A stretch of DNA of 64,000 nucleotides from Moringa oleifera (taxonomy: Eukaryota; Streptophyta; Magnoliopsida; Brassicales; Moringaceae). Within the stretch, counting starts at the first letter, position 1, and every line of letters begins with the position of its first letter. Under the pieces are notes generated by a model that was not told where the DNA came from, searched no databases, and saw only the letters and a program-made list of their open reading frames with translations. The DNA is taken from NCBI GenBank assembly GCA_021397835.1, contig JAJFZO010000034.1, forward strand, positions 1,614,501 through 1,678,500. The letters are read 5' to 3'. The position numbers were made by a program, and so were the translations under genes. Below are positions 57,602-64,000 of the stretch, one piece after another.

Positions 57602-60226
57602 GGTACAACTTGAAGGCAGCACCTCTTAGAACTTCATCGGAATCGTAGACTACAAAATCTGTGCTTGATGAGTTCATTCCGAAGAGGAAAGATCATACCA
57701 ATCTACTGAAAATTAAACAAAACAATGCTGCTCCAGAAAAAAAGCTTTTTTGAGGCCAAAATCTTTTCATATGTGTGTATAGTCTTTAACTCAGTTCTCT
57801 TCACATCTTGTTTATGGGTCACTGCAGCCAAGAGGCCAAAGAATTTCACACTGTATCATAGCTGCAGTTTGTAAATTCAGAGGGGATTGTTGGGTACTCT
57901 CTGGAAACTGTATTGTTCTTCTATGGAAACTTCACAGTTTCAATGAGCTTGTTGTTCCCCACTAGCTACTTCTAAACTGAGGGGTAGTTTATAAATATGT
58001 CCATGTAAAGAGTGTAATTACCATATTTCATGTCAAATTTAGAATTATATGGTTAATATCCTCTGATGCAGCCAAAAATTAATTAACATTATTGTTTATG
58101 ATCTGCACAAGAGTAAAAATTAATTTTCTCCTACTGCCTTAACTTAAAGCAAGGATACAGTCTGGTCTGGGTATCAAGGCCCAACAATATGCTATCTGCC
58201 ATTTTGAAATCAATGTCAAAAAGACTCTGTTTTTCACTTGAAATGGGCCAACCAAAATCTTCAATTGGGCAAGAGGCCAAGATTTGAAAATTGACCACTT
58301 TATTCTTTTTTCTGATTTTTTTTTTTTTTTGGGTGAGACTTAAAATGGGTATTGTTACTTAGATAAGTCCTAAAAGCACAACAAGTCATTTTAATTTTAC
58401 TGGAAATACTATTCCACACAATATGCTAATTGACTTTGCGTTAGGTAATGTGAAGTGGGCCAAACCCTAAAAGAGTCACCATTTGTGGCTGCCAATGCCC
58501 AGCATTGCATGAGAATCCAAGCCACTCTTTTTCTCAAAAAAGAAGGCTCAAAGAAACCATGCATGACCTCTAATTTCTTGTTTAGATTCTTACGCTTTCT
58601 GAGGTATTCTCTCTTTTGAATTGGCAATTCTCCATTACATATTCTGAGAGTGATGCATGGTGAGGTCCAAGTTGAAATTGGTACAAATTAAATGTCTTTA
58701 GCCTTGTGGGTAGCTATCACTTGCTAATATGAACTGATCCAAGAATGTGAAGGTCACTGTGGAGGCCAATGATTCCACAAACTAACACGCATTCCCAACT
58801 TCGGATTCCAATAATAAAGTTATTAACTTATTGATCACTTCTTTTCACATTATAAAAAGGAAAAGATGATTTTTAAAGGCAGGTCAAACATTGATTTTAT
58901 CCTAAATCGCGGGTAAGATTTAATCTTACATTCTTATGGAAATTGATTTGATGATATTTTTGTATAATCATTGAAAGCTTTTACCAATCAAACCAAATAT
59001 AAATAAAATCATAATTAATTTTTTAAAAAAATTAATTTAATAACATCAATTTTTATTTTTTAATTTGATACATTTATTGATATTTTGTAAGAGTGAACAT
59101 TTCTTTTTTATTTGTTTCAAATCTGATACTTTATCTATATTTCCTAAGATTGAATATTTTTCACTCAGATAAAAAGCTTTAGAAAAATATTATGACTTAT
59201 TAATCTAAAATTTTAAGAACATGTCCTAATTTTTATTTGAATTTAAAATATTTTTTTATAATTTGAAAACAAAATATTTGATCACTCAAAAATTTAAAAA
59301 TAAAAAATAAAAAAATCTACTAAATTACCTCAATAACAAAACAAGGATTAGAGAAGGATCAAGATTCGAATTTTTCTTTTTAAAAAATAATAATATTTTT
59401 TAAAGTTGTTTTTGTGAACTGATTGTATTATGTGGAGGGATTTCTAAGTATTAATAAAAAATAAAAGAACTTGTAACTTTTTTTTTTCTTTTCCTAATTG
59501 TGATACTAAATTAAGAGTATTAAAGTTTATTCTACATATAGGCATAATGTACAAAACTAAATGCAAGGCATTGGATTGACAAGTCAGCAAGAAAACGCGT
59601 AGAGTGACGTCATTCATGTCCACGTCACGCTTTTGACAGAGGAAAGTATTCTCGTGGGGCCCGTTTCCCCAATCAAAACGCGGATACTTTAATATGTGGG
59701 TAATTAAACTCACTATCTTTTGAACAATTTAATATTGTTTGTGAAATATCTTGTCTGCTTGTCTCTATCACCAAACCTCCAAACGCGAAAGAATTAAAAA
59801 TGAAACGACAAACAAAAATAAGAATGAAAGTATCATCGTAATCACTCGATCAATTTGCTAGGCTGTCTTGTCACAAGTGAGGTTCCTCGAAATTTGGTCA
59901 GAGAATGACAACTGCCACTTTTCTCGTTTCCTTGCCTTTTGGTTTATCCACAATGTCTTTTTCTATATATATACATTATTTTAAAAATATTTAGCTATTT
60001 AAAAATTTTAAATAATATTAAAAAATAACTATTTTTACTTGCCATAATAAAAAAATTCCACGTGATGCATAATTAGTAAGAAGTTTATCACCTTGAGAAC
60101 TCAGTGATATTTTTTTAATTATAATATTCATAATTTTTTAATTATATTATTATTATAAATGACAACATGATTTGAATTTAACGGTTAAAATTAAATTCAA
60201 ACTCTACACTTAAATTAAAAAGTAAA
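57602..60226. other. TOPP 3' flank and intergenic region
   Basis: The TOPP 3' UTR probably extends to about 58020. Beyond it the DNA is AT-rich with no recognised gene. An ACGT-containing patch (TGACGTCAT at about 59605, CCACGTCACG at about 59619) is present but has no gene next to it. Confidence 0.5.
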
Positions 60227-60735
60227 AATCTTATAAAATTTTAATGTTTACTTTATGTTATCAATCAAATTTTGTGTTTAAAAAATAATAAATTTAACTT
60301 TATGTATTACTTTAGTCTAAATTAAATCTTATTAAAAAAATTAAAAGTATTCAAATTGAGGATGTTATACAGTAAATTTTGATTTAAAATTTTTTGACAG
60401 ATATTAACAAATATTCAAGCTATCATTACAACAAATTTTATAATTTTTTGAGCACCAAAAAAATATTTTTTAAAATTTCATAATATTAAAAAATTAAAAT
60501 AACCGTAGTTACTTAAAAAGTTATGAAAGTTTTTATTATAGTAGTTTCAATATTTTTTGTATCTGTAAAAAATTTTTAAGTCAAAATTTATTGTATAAAA
60601 TTTTTAATTTTAATTTTTAAATATTTTTAATAAAATTTATTTTAGATTAAATTAATAAATCAGTTTTTATTTATCATTTTTTAAATATAAATATTTGATT
60701 AATAATATAAGGTAAACATCAAGATTTTATAAGAC
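60227..60735. mobile_element. Fold-back / MITE-like element, about 0.5 kb
   Basis: The left arm (from about 60228) and the reverse complement of the right arm (ending about 60735) align for roughly 150-200 bp: TCTTATAAAATxTTxATGTT, then TACxTTATxTTATxAATCAA, then TTTAAAAAATxATAAAT. Almost the whole element is a stem. Relatives occur at about 19290-19470 and 63831-64000. No coding capacity. Confidence 0.65.
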
Positions 60736-63700
60736 TGTTACCCTAAATCAAATTACTCTTTTTATTCTCATCAAAACTTTAAATCCAATAATCAAAAATC
60801 ATCCATATATATATATAGATATAGAACTTTTCCTAAGTTTATATAGATATAACAATCAAAAATTTTTGTGTCCAATTTTTCCTATGTTTATTCACTTCAA
60901 ATTCTTTATGATCATTTTGCCAACAAAGAAAATTGATGACACCAAGATATCTAAACGAACGAGTAGTTGGCGACCTATGGTGTGAAAATCAAAGTTCCGG
61001 ATTTTGTTTCCTTTTTTTGAGTTAATTAGATAGTATCACTCTAATTTAGGCATTCACACATTGCTTAAGAAAATGTGGACATAAATGGCTAGCTTCCCAC
61101 CTAGTTGATTACCCAGCCGTTATTAGACTTTAGAGTTTGAGGAATCTAATGATGTGAAAATAAATTCCAACTCTTTGGTTTCACATTATAATCGATTAAA
61201 TTAAAAGCAAATAGAATCCCATGAACACCCACAAGGACAATTGTACCACCGCTGATCAATGGAGATTACTACTTTTGCATGGATGATTAAGAGATGTTAA
61301 TTTCTTTATCTTATCTCCTTTTTAAAAAAAAAAAAAATTGGACCGCCTTGATATGCTTTACTAGATTTGGCACGTACAGTCAGACAATGCCACGGCCACA
61401 TTGTGGTGCATCGGTATTTAATTTTTGCAAGTTAATTAGTTTGACTGTTACTATTCTTTTCGGTAATTGAAAGCAACATTATTGATTAACAATGGTTAAA
61501 TAATTAACAGCCTCCTTTGACTTTAATAACAGCTGCCGTGTGCTGTTTGCTTGTTAATTATCTGGCTAACCAAGATAGTTTGAGTAGAACATTACATTAG
61601 TCCATTTCTAATTCTTGGTTAAACTATGATGACACCTAATAACATGTTTTATTATAATATATAATAGAATAAGGATGATTGAATCTTAATTCCCAACTTG
61701 GTTTGAAGTCAAATCAAATTAACATTCAAAGTTCTCCCCTTTAAGAGAACATTGAGGAAAAAGACAATATAATTTATTTAAGATGTGACCTAATAAGGCT
61801 TGAAAGTAATGACAAACTAACTACTTGTGATTTAATTATGTGGGAATCACTCATCAGGATATTTGAAAATTTTAATATTTTTAAATATAATAATTGAGAT
61901 ATTTTAATTATATTTTTATGTTATTTTATACTTATATAAAAAAATCAACAGTAATATTATCTTAAAAATACTTTAAGATTTTTTATAGATAGTTTTATAG
62001 TATATAAAAAAATGATTTCTCTTTTTGTAGTAGGTAGTAGTTTTGTGTACTTTTCATTAGATTTTTAAGAGTCAATAAAGATAGATAATGGTAAAGTAAT
62101 TATCTTATTTTTAATGGGTTAAACTGTTTACGTAATATGTAATATGACAAATTTATCGATACTAAAATAAATCCATCAATTTCAGACTAACTTAACATTT
62201 TTGATATTACGTAATAAGATAAAACAAGTTTGATTAGCTTAACATTTTCGATGTAATGTGATATGATATTATAATATATTTATCAATAAAAATTTAATAT
62301 AAGTGTATCAAATACATATATGGATGCCATTTTTTATTAACTCAATATTTTGATAATTGATTTTCGATAAATTTTTCTTCAAATAAATAAGTATTGTTTT
62401 ATTCACATTATTTGTTTTGAGATTTTAATCATTAAAAATTCGTTTACGTTTTATAATTTTAAAATATGTATATAAAATACAAAAAAAAAATTTATATAGC
62501 TTATTAATACAAATCTTGTGTATATAATGGTAAATAAAATTTTCATTTGCACTTGCAAGCACCTAAGTGATGAAAACTTTCTAATAAATATATATATTTT
62601 TTGACTTATTACAATGTACTAGCTGCTGCCATAACAAGATAAGTGCACAAAAATGTACTTAATGGACCATTTTTTTTTTGGGTGGGGGGGGGGGGGGGGG
62701 GGCGGGGGACTAGGCATTTTAATAATTTGAAATTATCATTGTTTTATTAAATAGTAACGCAATTTATAGCCAAATGCATGAATAGTTAACATTATCATAA
62801 ATCTATAATGAAATAATGCCATAACAAGACAAGTCATTCAGCCGCAAAAATTGGCTAAGGCCTTAGACCACATGTGTATGACATTTCACATATCATTTGA
62901 TCAAGCTATAATCATTTTTTATATAAGATTTGATCATCATTCCTAGATTTCAAGCACAACCACTGTGAAATTTGCAGATATAATTGACTTTTTGGAACAT
63001 GAAAACATCAATCCAAAAATGTCAACTCACTCACTTTAAATTGTAATGACAAAATTGCTGCCATGTGTTTTGTTTTTTTTCTTTTTCTTTCCTCTCATTA
63101 TGCAAACTTGTGTCTAAATACTGCACTATTTTTAAATAAGACTACATTTTTTTTAATTTGATTTATATTATCTTAAAAAATAGTTACATAATTTATGATG
63201 TTAATGAAAAATAATTTAAACGAATTTAATTACCCATTCATTATATGTCAATGTATATTCAAAAAATCAATATAAATCAAATTAATAAAATACCTCTATT
63301 CCTTCTCATAATCAAAGGGCATTTAATATGTTGTTAGATGACATACGATCATATTTAGTCAACTAAAAATAATTACATGCACAAAAATCAAGCCTTTCAA
63401 GCAAACTCAATTACTCAAGGAACCAAATGTCAACGTCGAATTTTGTCAAATGATAAAATAAATAAGCAAACAACTAATTAGTGATTTTTTGAAATTAAAA
63501 GAAAAAATGATCTTGGAAAAGTGTTCTTCATGGGTTCTATCTTCATTAAGGTTCTGATAAATTTATATATATATAAAAAAAAAAGATTAACTTAATGTGA
63601 GCTTGTGAGGGAATCTCTCCAAGGAAGGAAAAAAAATACTATTTTATCTCCAACGAAGCCATAAAACCGACTCATTATTTTGGTGCCGCTACAATATAGT

Positions 63701-63830
63701 ACTACATATGATGTCATACTGTAGCAACACTAGATAAATCTTTTTTTTAAAGTTTATTTTTATGTAAAATGTATAAATTAATATATATTATATTATTATA
63801 AATAATTATATTATTAAAAATATAAGTAAA
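60736..63830. other. Intergenic region
   Basis: No gene is recognised. A run of 19 G lies at 62684-62702. Confidence 0.55.
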
Positions 63831-64000
63831 AATATTATAAAATTTTTATATTTATCTTATATTATTAATTAATTTTTTATATTTAAAAAATAATAGATCA
63901 AATATTGATCTATCAATTTATATAAATTAAAATTTATTAAAAAATTAAAAATTAAAAATATTTAAATTAAATATTTTATATAATAAATTTTGATTTAAAT
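63831..64000. mobile_element. Fold-back element, left arm, cut by the window end
   Basis: Same order of words as the left arm at 60228 (TATAAAATTTTTATATTTAT, then TTATATTATTAATTAA, TTTAAAAAATAATAGATCAA, and ATAATAAATTTTGATTTAAA). The other arm should lie beyond position 64000. Confidence 0.5.

Overview
The window is nuclear DNA of a flowering plant, very probably a eudicot. It is AT-rich and intron-bearing, and holds a group-IX ERF transcription factor, a TOPP-type PP1 phosphatase with plant splice sites, several proline-rich cell-wall protein genes, and decayed Ty1/copia, LINE-like, CACTA-like and MITE-like elements. I cannot name the species from the sequence.

Layout: (1) 1-9.7 kb: AT-rich spacer around one intronless ERF1/ERF15-like gene (5015-5677) with a cluster of ACGT-core sites and a TATA box upstream. 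(2) 9.7-22.3 kb: a local array of the DUF2828/vWA family (T31B5_30 type). Copy 1 (9905-11947) is intact at 680 aa. Copy 2 is a pseudogene in two pieces (about 13640-14667 and 16888-17690) that abut in family coordinates. The 2.2 kb between them carries another piece of the same family in inverted orientation. Copy 3 (20155-22172) is nearly full length but broken by at least four frameshifts. All three copies keep a collinear promoter block with two ACGT-core boxes at fixed spacing. (3) 24-47.4 kb: five intronless genes, all on the minus strand, for secreted proline-rich proteins (PRP-1 to PRP-5 here). They share a signal peptide ending in LTTPSxA or LTPSSLA, a TATA box about 43-57 bp from the ATG and a C-terminal PPYGxYPG-type tail, but each has its own Pro-rich repeat. 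PRP-1, -2 and -3 lie in a triplicated segment with alignable flanks on both sides, later invaded by a CACTA-like element, a copia relic, a MITE-like element and a copia element that still has both LTRs. (4) 47.4-55 kb: AT-rich spacer with LINE/RNase H, copia and MITE-like debris. (5) 55077-57601: a four-exon TOPP/PP1 catalytic subunit gene, 326 aa when spliced. (6) 57.6-64 kb: intergenic DNA with a large fold-back element and part of a second copy at the window edge.

Functionally, the ERF, the PP1 subunit and the PRPs are ordinary plant genes that need not act together. The most unusual parts are the two local families. In the PRP cluster a conserved chassis (promoter, signal peptide, tail) carries rapidly diverging repeat cores, and in two members the tail has been cut off. 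In the DUF2828 array one intact gene sits beside pseudogenes, one of which contains an inverted family segment that could give hairpin or antisense RNA. I saw no CRISPR, tRNA or rRNA.
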